Positions 1-9,502 of a stretch of DNA of 21,261 bases are shown piece by piece. The notes below the pieces were generated by a model. The model was not told the origin of the DNA. It saw only the letters and a list, made by a program, of their open reading frames with translations, and ran no database searches. The number at the start of each line of letters is the position of its first letter. Position 1 is the stretch's first letter. Source of the stretch: Reticulitermes lucifugus (Eukaryota > Arthropoda > Insecta > Blattodea > Rhinotermitidae); contig JAKCWW010010669.1 of assembly GCA_026260175.1 (NCBI GenBank), positions 1-21,261 of the forward strand, read 5' to 3'. A program made the position numbers and the translations under genes.

Positions 1-59
<59 letters not shown>
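1..59. repeat. (TG)n microsatellite at window edge
   Basis: An uninterrupted TG dinucleotide tract fills the first 59 bases and ends at a C. It is cut by the window edge, so the true length is unknown. Such perfect tracts are usually young and length-polymorphic. Confidence 0.98.
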
Positions 60-60
<1 letters not shown>

Positions 61-649
61 AAAACTGTGGAACAGAAAATTAGAAAATAAGGGTAGTGTA
101 TTTCAAGGAAATTCTGAAAACATATTTATTTACTGAAGTGCGTGAGAAGTGAGAAAATTGTTTCCGTCACTTTGAATAAGGGGGTATCCATGCCCAAAGA
201 ACGCATTTGTGTTGTCACTATGAAACATTACACACAGCAGCAGAACATATTTATTGTTGCTACATGAAATAAAGCAGCATATCGTGCAAGTTTTGCTACT
301 TCACAGAGTACTGCACATAAATCAAAACTGCTAGAGGATACTGACTGCGTGAGAACTGCAAAATGAAGGCAGTATAAATTTAAAAGCAACAGTCTTTCTG
401 GAAACACAGTATCTGATGGCGCGAATGACTTCTCAGTACAAGCTACAGTGTCAGCTTAAAGAGATGAGTACAGATTGTGGCATACTTACTTGCAACCAAT
501 GAGAGTACAGACGTTAGAGATACTGTGCAGCTTACAGTTTTTATTACGAAACTTGCAGTTAGTGATGAAACTTTCGTAACTGTTCCTATGATAGAAACAA
601 CTGGTGCTGATATTTTGGGGGAAATTTGGTTGGGATGTTACTGACGGAC
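60..649. other. Anonymous non-coding stretch
   Basis: AT-leaning sequence with no open frame that looks coding and no repeat family I recognise. The short open frames overlapping 486-960 run through the SINE-like element that begins near 650 and are explained by it. Confidence 0.6.
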
Positions 650-822
650 CGATCACAGTGGCCGAGCGGTCTAAGGCGTAAGTCTGCGACCGCTCGATTA
701 CTGGGATCGCGTGTTCGAATCCCGCAGAGGGCATGGATGCTTCTAATTTTGTGTGAACTAGAAACCTCAGCAAAGAGGCGGCACAGGCCCAAGTTGATCT
801 GTTGCGGCACAGAAAGAAACAA
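650..822 (+). mobile_element. SINE-like element with class-II tRNA-like head
   Basis: The head reads like a Leu/Ser-type tRNA gene. An A box (TGGCCGAGCGGT) lies at 659-670 and a B box (TGTTCGAATCC) at 712-722, which together form an internal RNA polymerase III promoter. The tRNA-like part runs to about 733 and is followed by a non-tRNA body up to about 822, containing a stretch (GAGGCGGCACAGGCCCAAG) that I associate with insect SINE bodies. No clear A-rich tail or target duplication is visible, so the right boundary is approximate. A true tRNA gene is unlikely because the acceptor-stem halves do not pair well and no anticodon arm is convincing. The tRNA-derived head is seen directly; the SINE assignment is inference. 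Confidence 0.7.
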
Positions 823-1549
823 TGTTATTGACGGGGATTCGGCTATAATTGGCTGAAGTAATGGTGCTGCAGCAAAATGAAGCAAAAACAAACGCACATA
901 TACAATTCGAGGAAAATACTTCTTTCTTTTGTCCCCACTGTATTCTTTATCAAGAATCATTCTGTACCAAAAAGTTTAACGACTCACGTCATGGACAATG
1001 TTAAAACAGTGAATTTGATTCGTGCAAGTGCCCTTAACTAACGAAAATTTGTAGTATCACTGGAAGAAACAGAAAGTGAACACGGTGAAATAATTTACCA
1101 CACTAATGTGGTGTAGTTATGTCCCGGATCTGTTTCGCAACGATTTTCTGATGTGCTGAAGGGAATCAATTATTCATGGAAAAGAACAAAAGAATTGAAC
1201 AACTGGATTATAAGGGAGGAGTAAGTGATTAAGCGGTTTTTTGTGGGTGTGACAGGCCACTTGAATAATCTTAACAAAACCTACAAGGCAAAGATAAGGT
1301 AATTACAGGGATATATGACAACATCAACGCTATCAAAGACAAGCTTCGATTGTGGGACCGTTCTTATCTGAAATTCCTAACAATTGGTTTTCTTAAGTGT
1401 ATATTTGAGGGGAATTTTTCTATACGAGAGGAGCTCAATGAGCAATTCCAGGACTAAACAATTATGGAAAAGGAAATTTTTGCTTTTCTTTGATGGCGGG
1501 CAGAAAGAACGCCATGGAAAATTTGTAAAAAGCATCACACAATTCCAGA
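823..1549. other. Anonymous non-coding stretch
   Basis: No recognisable coding sequence, RNA gene or terminal repeat between the two tRNA-headed elements. Frames are short and closed by frequent stops. Confidence 0.6.
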
Positions 1550-1550
1550 T

Positions 1551-1836
1551 GGGACAGCGCAGTCGGTATAGCGACTCAGCTACGGGCTGTACGATCCGGT
1601 GTTCGAATCCCGGCAGGGGAAAAATATTTTTCTCTTCTCCGAAAGTCCGTACTGGCTCTGGGGCTGGCCCCGACTTCCATCCAATGGGTACCGGGTCTAT
1701 TTTCCGGGGGCTGCGCGGCTGGGGCGTGATGTTGACCACTAACCTCCATCTAGCGCCGAGGTTAAGAATAACTGGAGCTATACTTCTACTCCCCCTGTAT
1801 GCCTTCATGGCGTAGAGAGAGAACATTTTTCTTTTC
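1551..1836 (+). mobile_element. SINE-like element, tRNA-like head and GC-rich body
   Basis: An A-box-like segment (GCGCAGTCGGTA) at 1557-1568 and a B box (GGTGTTCGAATCC) at 1598-1610 are about 30 bp apart, as in a tRNA-derived pol III promoter. A GC-rich body follows (1620-1836) and ends with a stretch around 1803-1823 containing TTCATGGCGTAGAG, which I recall from the 3' part of a cockroach/termite SINE family. The open frames on both strands at about 1377-1826 are by-products of this GC-rich body. Boundaries are approximate and no target duplication was found. Copy number in the genome would settle the assignment. Confidence 0.72.
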
Positions 1837-2475
1837 CAATGGCTCGACAGCCCCTTGGGGGCCTAGGCCGCCTCATTTTTTCGAGGCTTCACGATCACAC
1901 ACTTTAGACACACCACACTCGGTAGAACTCCTCTGCATTGTTTTGATTAAGTGGAGGCTTTAGTGCAGTTCCTCTCGTATCTGCAGTATTGTAAGTTCGT
2001 CAGCAAATTCTGACGTTACGCACTAAGGGGAGTGACGAAACACTTGTTGCTGTTTGAAAACACAACCGCTTTCTGATGCAACACTGCTCACACGTATGTC
2101 AGAACTTCCGATAAGGTGCGTGTTACACGAGGAAGGTGTCCGTTACTGTAGTTCCATATCACACATAATTGGAATATGATAAATTTCGGTAGAACTCCCC
2201 AATATAAAATGTCACGTAAATCGGTACCGTTCTTGCATTGTTAATTGAAAACTGGACATACATATTAAAGCTCACGCGCGTATTCTTTGGTAATGAAGGC
2301 CCCAAAACAGGTTCATCGTACCTGAAATTGGGACATGGCGTAAAACATGGATCTCTTTAAAATCGAAAATTTTAATTCGAAACACATGCAAATGCGTTTA
2401 ATATGAAAGGAATTAAGACAACAGGCACACAAACGGCTGCCTACATGCAGAATGTATGAAATGCGGTTACTGCCG
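1837..2475. other. Anonymous stretch with possible repeat scrap
   Basis: Bases 1848-1868 (AGCCCCTTGGGGGCCTAGGC) resemble a motif common in insect interspersed repeats, but the match is too short to classify. The rest has no recognisable feature. Confidence 0.45.
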
Positions 2476-2548
2476 ATGGTCACCGTCAGGTGTGAAGGGC
2501 TCCTTTTTCGTATTCGGAAGGTCTCGGTTTCAAACCTCGGTCCAGACA
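2476..2548 (+). mobile_element. Degenerate tRNA-like SINE head
   Basis: A possible A box (TGGTCACCGTCAGG, about 2478-2491) is followed at tRNA-like spacing by ATTCGGAAGGTCTCGGTTTC and then CAAACCTCGGTCC (2512-2543). This has the look of the T-arm and B box of a tRNA with several substitutions. No body or tail family was recognised downstream. It is probably the decayed head of a SINE, but could be coincidence. Confidence 0.4.
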
Positions 2549-2837
2549 GCAATTACTCTGTAGCTTTCACGATTATGCTCAGTCCCTCCATCCAAATATC
2601 AATTTAGGCCACAACACTTCTTTCCAACTGATTATTCACTAACTGCCCTATCATTCGACACTATCTGAGATGTGTGCGTCGTTACATAATAAAATAAACA
2701 TTGCCCTTACATATATCATTAACACACATGCACCGCACATAATACGTATATGGGCAAATATCCTTATCTCTGTATCTGTAACGAATGAAAATAAAGGCCA
2801 GTTAGGTGTGAAAATCGCACAGAATACATTTGCAAAC

Positions 2838-3115
2838 GACTGTAACTATGTCGGCCTCTAACGCGCTGACCCGGTTTCAAACCCAGGTCAGTTCATGTGA
2901 GATTTGTGGTGGACAAAGTGGCACTGGGACAGGTTTCTCTCCGACTACTTCTGGTTTTCCGAACAGAACTGCAGTTTCATTCTCTCCCGTCTGTACCACA
3001 AATACGCCCACGTCAGCGCCCTTAATAAGAAGAATCACGAAGATCCTCATTATGCAGTTTTCTCCAGCCTACTGACGATAATGATGATGGTAATAATAAT
3101 AATAATAATAATAAT
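2838..3115 (+). mobile_element. SINE-like repeat, copy 1, with (TAA)n tail
   Basis: A B-box-like CGGTTTCAAACCC lies at 2872-2884, followed by a body (GATTTGTGGTGGACAAAGTG at 2901-2920 and onward) that recurs in diverged form at 13950-14092. The element ends in a run of TAA triplets at 3091-3115, a typical 3' tail of LINE-mobilised short elements. No convincing A box is visible, so the 5' end is uncertain. The two-copy relationship is seen directly in the sequence. Short open frames through this region (2830-3194) are products of the repeat and show no coding signature. Confidence 0.68.
3091..3115. repeat. (TAA)n tract
   Basis: About eight TAA/AAT triplets in a row, preceded by imperfect GATAATGATGATGG. 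It is best read as the expanded 3' tail of the SINE-like repeat just upstream. Confidence 0.95.
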
Positions 3116-4256
3116 GTGTTCACAATTCCTTGTCGCATGCTGGCGATTTTGTGGAAAAGATTTAGATCATCCCAAGGCCATTACTACGCAGTGAACTGGT
3201 TTGTATGCCTACACGCGGAGTTACGGGTAACACCCCCACCTTCTGGCCCAGCAAAAAATCTGGGCTCTAATTCCACACTACGGAAGTTATTACTTGGTGA
3301 CATTTGCCTCACACGAGGACATCCTGAGACACACAAGGTTTCTCTGTACCTTGTTTGGATATTAATAAAATATTGCAAGACTGAAGTACGGTACGGTACA
3401 ACAGTGCCACTACTGAGAACATATGCTTGTAGTCTGAAGTGACGAACACAGTAGGATGATAAACCGAAATTAATCTCTTCCAGTTGGCAAGACACTGTAT
3501 ATCACTAAATAAATATCACGTAATTTAAAACATTTCATTTTGTATTATATACTCACTGATCTCTTGATGTAAGGCATCCACGCCGCAAGACTTACTGTAT
3601 CGACCACGTCCTGCTACACTCCCGTGCTAAGTCGAGCATGCGTATGACGCCAGGGGCTCGGCTACAAACTCACTCTCATACGTCGAAATCCGTAGGCGTG
3701 AGTTGTGGCCTCATATCATTGGCTAACAGCTGGCGCGTCGTTCCATTTACGTCATTATTATCGTGTAAATGAGAGCTCCTGTACCTTATCTCGACAACGC
3801 GCCAACTTTTAAATATTGTTTGTTTGTGTAAGGAATTACGACATGTGAAGGAGGAGCATGTAAGGCTATGGATCGAACGTGCGAACTGAACTGCTGCATC
3901 GTAAGTGGCTCTGAGCATCACGTCTGGGTAAATTTGAAGGCCACACTTACGTAGCGTCAGTTTAATCAAGGCTGCCAATTTTATTTTTGTAAAGGAGAAA
4001 CAATCTTCTTCGTTTACGGAAGTACATATCGTACACATGTGCAGAATTCTTCTTTAGTTGCATATTTTCTTACGGTAAGAAGTTCAGAATAAATTTGATG
4101 AAACGCGGCTTTCTACGCAATGCATAATGTATCAAGTACAGTAATCTACGCAAACAAAAGAATAACACCCGTGCATTCCATGTTTACTAACTGCTGTAAA
4201 TACATTCAACTGAATGAACTAAAAGCAGACATGCTCATGTTTCTGTACTTCAATAT
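3116..4256. other. Anonymous non-coding stretch
   Basis: No family signature was recognised on either strand. The open frames of 103-120 codons here (minus strand 3184-3495 and 3676-4038) have no domain or membrane pattern and no good start context, and I regard them as chance. Confidence 0.5.
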
Positions 4257-4263
4257 GCGCGCG

Positions 4264-4325
<62 letters not shown>
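4257..4325. repeat. Composite (GC)n(AC)n microsatellite
   Basis: Alternating GC at 4257-4272 runs directly into alternating CA at 4272-4325. The whole tract is strictly alternating purine-pyrimidine, the base pattern known to favour left-handed Z-DNA under negative supercoiling. An open frame through it (4120-4584) merely translates the repeat as His-Thr and is not a gene. Confidence 0.97.
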
Positions 4326-4329
<4 letters not shown>

Positions 4330-4559
4330 CGACAAAAGTTACAGAAATTCGAAGACATTTTCTCAAGCTGGGTCGCGAAGTCCTGCAATATTGCCTCACG
4401 CATGGTATTGGAGCTCGGACTTCAGGTGTTCCGACCGCTTCCTTTGCTTAACACAGGCACGAGGGTTCTATCACCCACCAACAGTATTGTAGACCTACTC
4501 CTTAAATTGATACTTATATTGAGAACGTTATTTTGGAATTATTTTTTAGTTCATTCTGT

Positions 4560-4912
4560 AGTCTGTCTTACGACAGGTCTGTAGCCTCTTCCAAAGCTAG
4601 TTCTCCACAGGGTGCAACTAGTGGTCCCTCTTTCAATTTCCAGTATCTTCTCTTTTCCTTAAGGTCATCCAGTAGCTGCTTACGCCTTCTTCCTCGTCTT
4701 CCCGTTACTTATATCCTTGCCTCTATCTTTCCTTCAATAACGTGTTTTAGAAGGCAGTTCCTATGCAAGATGTGACCAATCCAGTTAGCCTTTCTTCTTT
4801 TTATTGCATATGGGATATTCCTCTCCTCCTTGACTCTGTGCAATACTTCCTAATTTCTCACACGATCGATCTAACTGATCTTCTCCATTCTTCTCCAACA
4901 CCACATTTCAAC
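4560..4912 (-). mobile_element. LINE ORF2 3' end (reverse transcriptase C-terminus), pseudogene
   Basis: On the minus strand one frame running down from about 4912 reads EMWCWRRMEKIS, then DRVRN, EVLHRVKEERNI, KRRKANWIGHILHRNCLLKH, VIEGKIEARI and RRGRRRKQLLDDLKEKRRYW. I recognise this as the C-terminal tail of a non-LTR retrotransposon ORF2 (endonuclease-reverse transcriptase polyprotein) found in many insects. It ends at a TAA whose complement is at 4568-4570. Three in-frame stops interrupt it (complements at 4871-4873, 4850-4852 and 4709-4711), and the frame seems to drift near its end. The endonuclease and the RT catalytic core are absent, as expected of a 5'-truncated insertion. I cannot fix the clade without an alignment. 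Confidence 0.85.
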
Positions 4913-4999
4913 ATTTACAAACGTTTAAATTTTTCAGTTAAATTCTGTCGATATGTCAAAAACGTCGACAAAGCTTTGTAATATGCTTTGATTAAAGTG

Positions 5000-5284
5000 T
5001 CACATACTTCGAGGACTACGGTTTTTAACGCAATTTAAGTAAACACGAGACAGGCAATGTACGTATACACGTAATATTGAGGCGCGTTCGCGAAACCATT
5101 GTTGCAGTGGAAAATCAATAAGTATTACATATTCCAAATGTGTGTGTGTAGTCTTAGTTATCCAGTACGCAAAGCGCATGCGCCGTATTGTATTGTCATG
5201 TGGCCTGTCTAGCTCAACCTTATTTTTCCACACAAAATGTGTGTTTTGATTTTCTCTACAACTTTTGTCTGAAGCATTTCTCAT
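5000..5284 (-). repeat. Dispersed repeat encoding a recurrent FPLQQW-type peptide
   Basis: A 94-codon minus-strand frame contains RENQNTHF, WKNKVELDRP, RRMRFAYWITKTTHTH, EYVILIDFPLQQW and RERASILR. From memory, near-identical strings recur as short hypothetical proteins all over cockroach, termite and other insect assemblies, which marks them as part of a transposable repeat and not a host gene. The element class is unknown to me, and there is no catalytic motif, signal peptide or membrane segment. The open frame may be partly fortuitous. Repeat status rests on recall, so a genome copy count is the test. Confidence 0.55.
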
Positions 5285-6730
5285 TCTAAGAAGAAGTCAG
5301 CGAGGTATTACCATAAATGTACACAGGTTTTCATGTGAAGTACCCGCTACTCTTGTCAGATTTTAATGAAACTTGAATTTTCTCAACAGATTTTCGAAAA
5401 ACATATACCAAATTTCATGAAAATCCGTCCGGAACGAGCATACTGATTAAAATTTAATTATAGAAAGTAAGCTGTATATTTATTCATTGCCCAACCATAA
5501 CTCAATGAAATCGTTAGTTTTATTCACTGGGGGGGGGGGCAAAAATGAATACATAGGGTACAAAATTTTAAAGGGTCGAGGTATCACAAAGTTTGAAACC
5601 CCGGGCCTAATGCATTAATCTGACAGGGCCGGTGTAGACAGACTGTTGTTTTCGAAACAAACGCGCGGTATAGGACCCAACGCCGCACAGCCCCTTTCAT
5701 GACCTGTGTAAGAACTCCAGCGATAACTGACCGACAGAGGCAACGGGAGGCACCAGCAAGCTCTGTGTTCTGGTACAAGGTGCAGGAGAAAAGCCACCTG
5801 ACGGAATCATTTATGTCGTTTACACAATAAATAATACTCTCGCAGCGAAATCTGAACTGAACGTTCCGCTACGCAAGCACGTAGCCTGCGTACAAGACTG
5901 GACAGCGGAATGGCATCAGAACATACCGTTGCTATGGACACCCATCGTAACCTTCGCATTTCCATAAGATTTTTCGATCACAACAGCAGAGCAAACAATA
6001 ATGTTCCGTCCCACACCGCAAACACCGCACTTCATGGTGTGGGGCCACAATTGTATACACGTCCACAGCCTACCTCATTGGCCTTGACGCTCCTTTTAAC
6101 CGCCGAAGCACATCTAATTACACGGCTTCAAACGACATAACGAAACAATACGTTCCACATACGAACTGAAGGGCCCAAATGTTTTATCCCAATTGTCTGT
6201 ACAATAAACCAGTTTTGCAATTAAATAATACAATTCGGTTTGAGCTTCACGTAAAGTGCAGCAATACAATATTAAATCAGCCGAAAAACCTGTGGTGTGG
6301 ACCCCTCCGCATTACAAAACTGCGTCGAAATTATTTCTTTAGTTTCCGTGGTCAATGGCCCGCAGCTTCTAGGCAAAGATATCCCATAATCGGATGTTGA
6401 TTTCACATGCTTCGAGTAAAGAAGGTACAAGCGTTGTTCTTATTTCCATGGCATACTGTTGTCGTCGGTCTAGGGTCGACTCAGACTGAGATAAAGATAG
6501 GTGTGGCACGTCATTAAATTTTCTTTGATTCCTCGTTTTATAATTAACTAGGCCTTCTCGCAAGTAGCAGTCAGAGCTAGCAGGAGTTTTTAAAAGTAGG
6601 AACCGCAGCCGACAGGCTTCGGCGTGTCGCAGTTAGAGACGAAGTAAATGGCAGGGCATTAGTTAGCTGTCAAAACTCGAAGGTTTAAAAGTCAGAAAGA
6701 TATCGTGAAATTCTGTATTTGACAGGTCCA
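5285..6730. other. Anonymous stretch with G11 tract and short possible repeat
   Basis: Bases 5410-5437 include ATTTCATGAAAATCCGTCC, a motif I have seen in unclassified insect repeats. There is a G11 tract at 5529-5539. The overlapping minus-strand frames at 5584-5797 and the plus frame at 5910-6140 show no recognisable domain. Nothing else is supported. Confidence 0.45.
5529..5539. repeat. G11 homopolymer
   Basis: Eleven consecutive G bases. An almost identical tract lies at 6933-6943, and C-rich runs lie at 7820-7828 and 7995-8013, so this 2.5-kb block is unusually rich in G/C homopolymers for its AT-leaning background. Confidence 0.95.
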
Positions 6731-6761
6731 GGCCCACATAATTCGTTGAGTATGTGTGGCC
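6731..6761. other. Short stem-loop (inverted repeat)
   Basis: GGCCCACATA (6731-6740) pairs with TATGTGTGGCC (6751-6761) around a ten-base loop. This gives about ten base pairs with one bulged T at 6757. No transposon ends or poly-T terminator accompany it, so its role, if any, is unknown. Confidence 0.6.
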
Positions 6762-6932
6762 AGCGGGCCTCGCCCCAGAATGCCCGTTACTCGTGCTTGT
6801 AGGGGCTTCCGGACTTAAAGTTAGAGCTTCCCAGCTCGAAAATTCCAATCAGACACATGTTTTAGAAAATTTGGATTCGGCCTATGAAAGCCTTCTAAAA
6901 TTCACATTCAACTAATAGGGATTTCTTAGTTT

Positions 6933-6943
6933 GGGGGGGGGGG
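6933..6943. repeat. G11 homopolymer
   Basis: Eleven consecutive G bases, matching the tract at 5529-5539 in length. The flanks of the two tracts do not resemble each other. Confidence 0.95.
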
Positions 6944-7226
6944 AGCTACGAAATTCGCGAAGACAGCAAGCGAAAGGGGTTGTAGATGCTAGTCACCGCT
7001 TTCAAACCTACATTACTTAACAAGACAGGATAATTTCTTTTATATGACGTACAGCTACGATCCCAAGACATTATTTTTATATGTATACTATATATGGGTC
7101 TTGGGCTTTTAGTTTTTTAGACTTCGTTTTTATATTTGATATTATGAGTATTTGTAACAAGACTGAGCCCCCAACCTTGAATGACTATTCATGCAGTTGC
7201 AGAGCTTTAGCTTCATACTTTCTTAT

Positions 7227-7330
7227 ACACAGCCTGACGATGGCTTATTGAAAGTCGAAAAGTGTACATGTAGCTGCGTTTTATACCACTAAAATATAAG
7301 TTGTGTTCGACGGATGTAATGGTTTTATTG
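7227..7330 (+). other. Hammerhead-ribozyme-like fold in a retroelement-type 3' end
   Basis: CTGACGA (7234-7240) fits the hammerhead core CUGANGA. It is followed by a 5-bp stem (7242-7246 with 7252-7256) and then GAAA (7257-7260). The flanks ACACAGC (7227-7233) and GCTGCGT (7273-7279) pair at six of seven positions, where stem I of a type I hammerhead would be. The bases between (7260-7272) can form a weak stem III ending in GTA, a permitted cleavage triplet. One unpaired T at 7241 departs from the consensus, so activity is doubtful. CTGANGA...GAAA motifs are also common at the 3' ends of insect retroelements. This may simply be such a relic. Confidence 0.35.
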
Positions 7331-9349
7331 TTTTAATGTTTACAACACAACGGGATGAATCACCTGAGGAGTGACGCTGAATTTCCTCTCCTCTAAAGCT
7401 GCCACAACCTCCACGTCTGTTCAGTTTGTATGTATCGATTTCGTTTCAAAAACCAAGCTAAAATGACACGCGAAACTCAGTACGGATGGTGACAGAAGTG
7501 AGAATCAATGAACAGAAATACAGCGGTCAGCTCGTGGGTACTGAACTCGTAAACCTGTGTCTGGCAATGACGCTGCACTAGGCATGAGGAAACAAACCTA
7601 ACAACACTGTTGCACACGAAGGGTCATAATACACAACCACAATGGAGCAATGAACTTTAAACAGTGAAAGGAATGTCCACTTCTCATGGCCATTGTGTGT
7701 GGGTTTATGAAATACTGCGTCTTTCACAAACAATGTTCCGAACAGTGCAGTGCAACGTGACAATATTGACCACAGCCGCCGCGAGAGGGTTCGGGCGCTA
7801 GTGAATAAGTTTTTTTCGGCCCCCCCCCAACAATGGCGGACCGGCTAAATATTTTTATAATAAATCAGAGACTGGCTCTCAGTTGCAGTGACTTGGGCTT
7901 GGTCTGAAAAAGTTAATTTGTACGACAGACAATGACACTACACAGAAAGACAAGAACATACGCAACATAGTCGGGCCCCGGTAATTTATACCGGCCCCCC
8001 CACCCCCTCCCCCAGTCGGCACTGATACTGACTTGATGGAAGTCAATACCAGGAAACACATAGGTACACGCTTCATCCACTGTGAATTCATAAAATGATT
8101 GAGGGGTAAATGGAAATTCTGAGGCGCTCTGAAGCACACTGGTAACAACGTGCATATGTACCACCTGCTCTAATATTACGCCTTGATGGCGTGGACAGGG
8201 CCTTCACCCCGTTACGCATCACTCACAACAAACAGCGATTACAGCAGTAACCGACTGGTACTTGTAACGTATTTTGAGAAGCAGGAACCGAAGTTTTGTC
8301 TTAAAATATAAAAATAGTTTAGTTCATTGGTTGGTGGCTTGGATTTCTCGCTGCAGTGTGGGACTGTTACTGAACCGCCTGTGTCGAGGGCTCTGTCATC
8401 ACTATGGTTGCTGGCAGTCCAAGCGATGGATGTAGCGTGTTCTCGAGTTTGAAGTGCAGAACTGTACACGTACAGAAAGACATGCAATAAAGGCACATAG
8501 TTTAATATCGTATTTTAAATTTTATAATTTTGTTTTTGGTATTAAAGTAACAAACAACAGCCCGTTCGGAGAAAGCGTATATAATAAAGGTGAACTCCAT
8601 ACTTCAAGCGACTGATTAGTCCAGTTTAGCCTTTTGTTAATAACGTCACCCCGTTTATCATTTCCTCTATACTTTTCAACAGTGCTGATATAAATTAAGC
8701 ATTTCATTGAAAAAATGCCAAAAGATTATATTATCTGACTTCGAGCGGACATGACGCAATTGTCCTCACATCCACTAATCCGCAATAATTCACAGAACCG
8801 ATACTGTAAATCTTAACAGTTAAGAACTTCGTTAAACATCACGCTTCCAAACGATAACAGCAGCTTCAGTTTTGTCCCAGTGTACGTCCATTTACTGTGC
8901 ACATTGCGGCATTACAGATTACTTCACTGTCGGCAAGGTGCTGTCATTCTTTGAAGGGATTCAAGAGGCCTCTCCCGCGGACCACAGGGTGAATAACAGT
9001 TTTACGTGCTACAGTAAAGTGGTGGAATGATGACAACACGTGCCAGTCTTATGGTACGAAAGCGAAATGCCCCAGCGACACAGCTTACCAGGCTGGAAAA
9101 CAAGAACCGCAGTTACGAACACACGTAGTCGCATTTCGAGACACCATCCGGACCTACAAGCGCGAAGATTCCTTCCCAGACCTTTCCACAACATTCCCTT
9201 GCTTACTGCTACTATGCATTATACATTTGAAGTTTTCAATTAACTCCCCCAAAATGCTGGTAAACGCCCTCTACACAACATGTTATCACAAACCGGAAGA
9301 ACGTAATTTGAGAGCTCACCGCCGTGACTGCCTGAAACGTTGTATGACA
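7331..9349. other. Anonymous stretch with C-rich runs
   Basis: C9 at 7820-7828 and a C-rich run at 7995-8013, the latter next to the near-palindrome CCCCGGTAATTTATACCGG (7977-7995). The open frames of 61-89 codons on the minus strand (7578-9194) have no recognisable domains. No RNA gene was found. Confidence 0.5.
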
Positions 9350-9351
9350 TA

Positions 9352-9384
9352 CGAAGGGCGGTACGAAATTAAGGCCTCCTATTT
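9352..9384 (+). repeat. mariner terminal inverted repeat, left end (transposase 3' side)
   Basis: Pairs with 10629-10661 in reverse complement, 25 of 33 positions identical. The TA at 9350-9351 is the flanking target site. Confidence 0.88.
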
Positions 9385-9502
9385 CTTTTTCAGAAACTAC
9401 AATTACAATCATAATAAAATTTACATATACCGTAAGTATATCCTTTACAAAGTTGGGATTAATTTTTTCCACAAAGTCTCCGTTATAAACACAATTTTTT
9501 TT

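Noticed and set aside
650..733. Functional tRNA-Leu or tRNA-Ser gene
   Set aside because: A and B boxes are present, but acceptor-stem pairing and a convincing anticodon arm are missing, and a SINE-like body follows directly.
4120..4584. 154-codon plus-strand frame with His-Thr repeats
   Set aside because: The repeat peptide is only the (AC)n tract translated. Both flanks lack any protein signature.
9040..9243. Paired overlapping frames on both strands (9009-9243) as a conserved exon
   Set aside because: Neither translation shows a family pattern. Reading both strands open over 200 bp is common by chance in stop-poor sequence.
9300..9351. A fourth FEVLTAV-type end (ATTTGAGAGCTCACCGCC, 9306-9323) interrupted by the mariner insertion
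   Set aside because: The match is short and imperfect, and no corresponding right end was seen beyond 10663.
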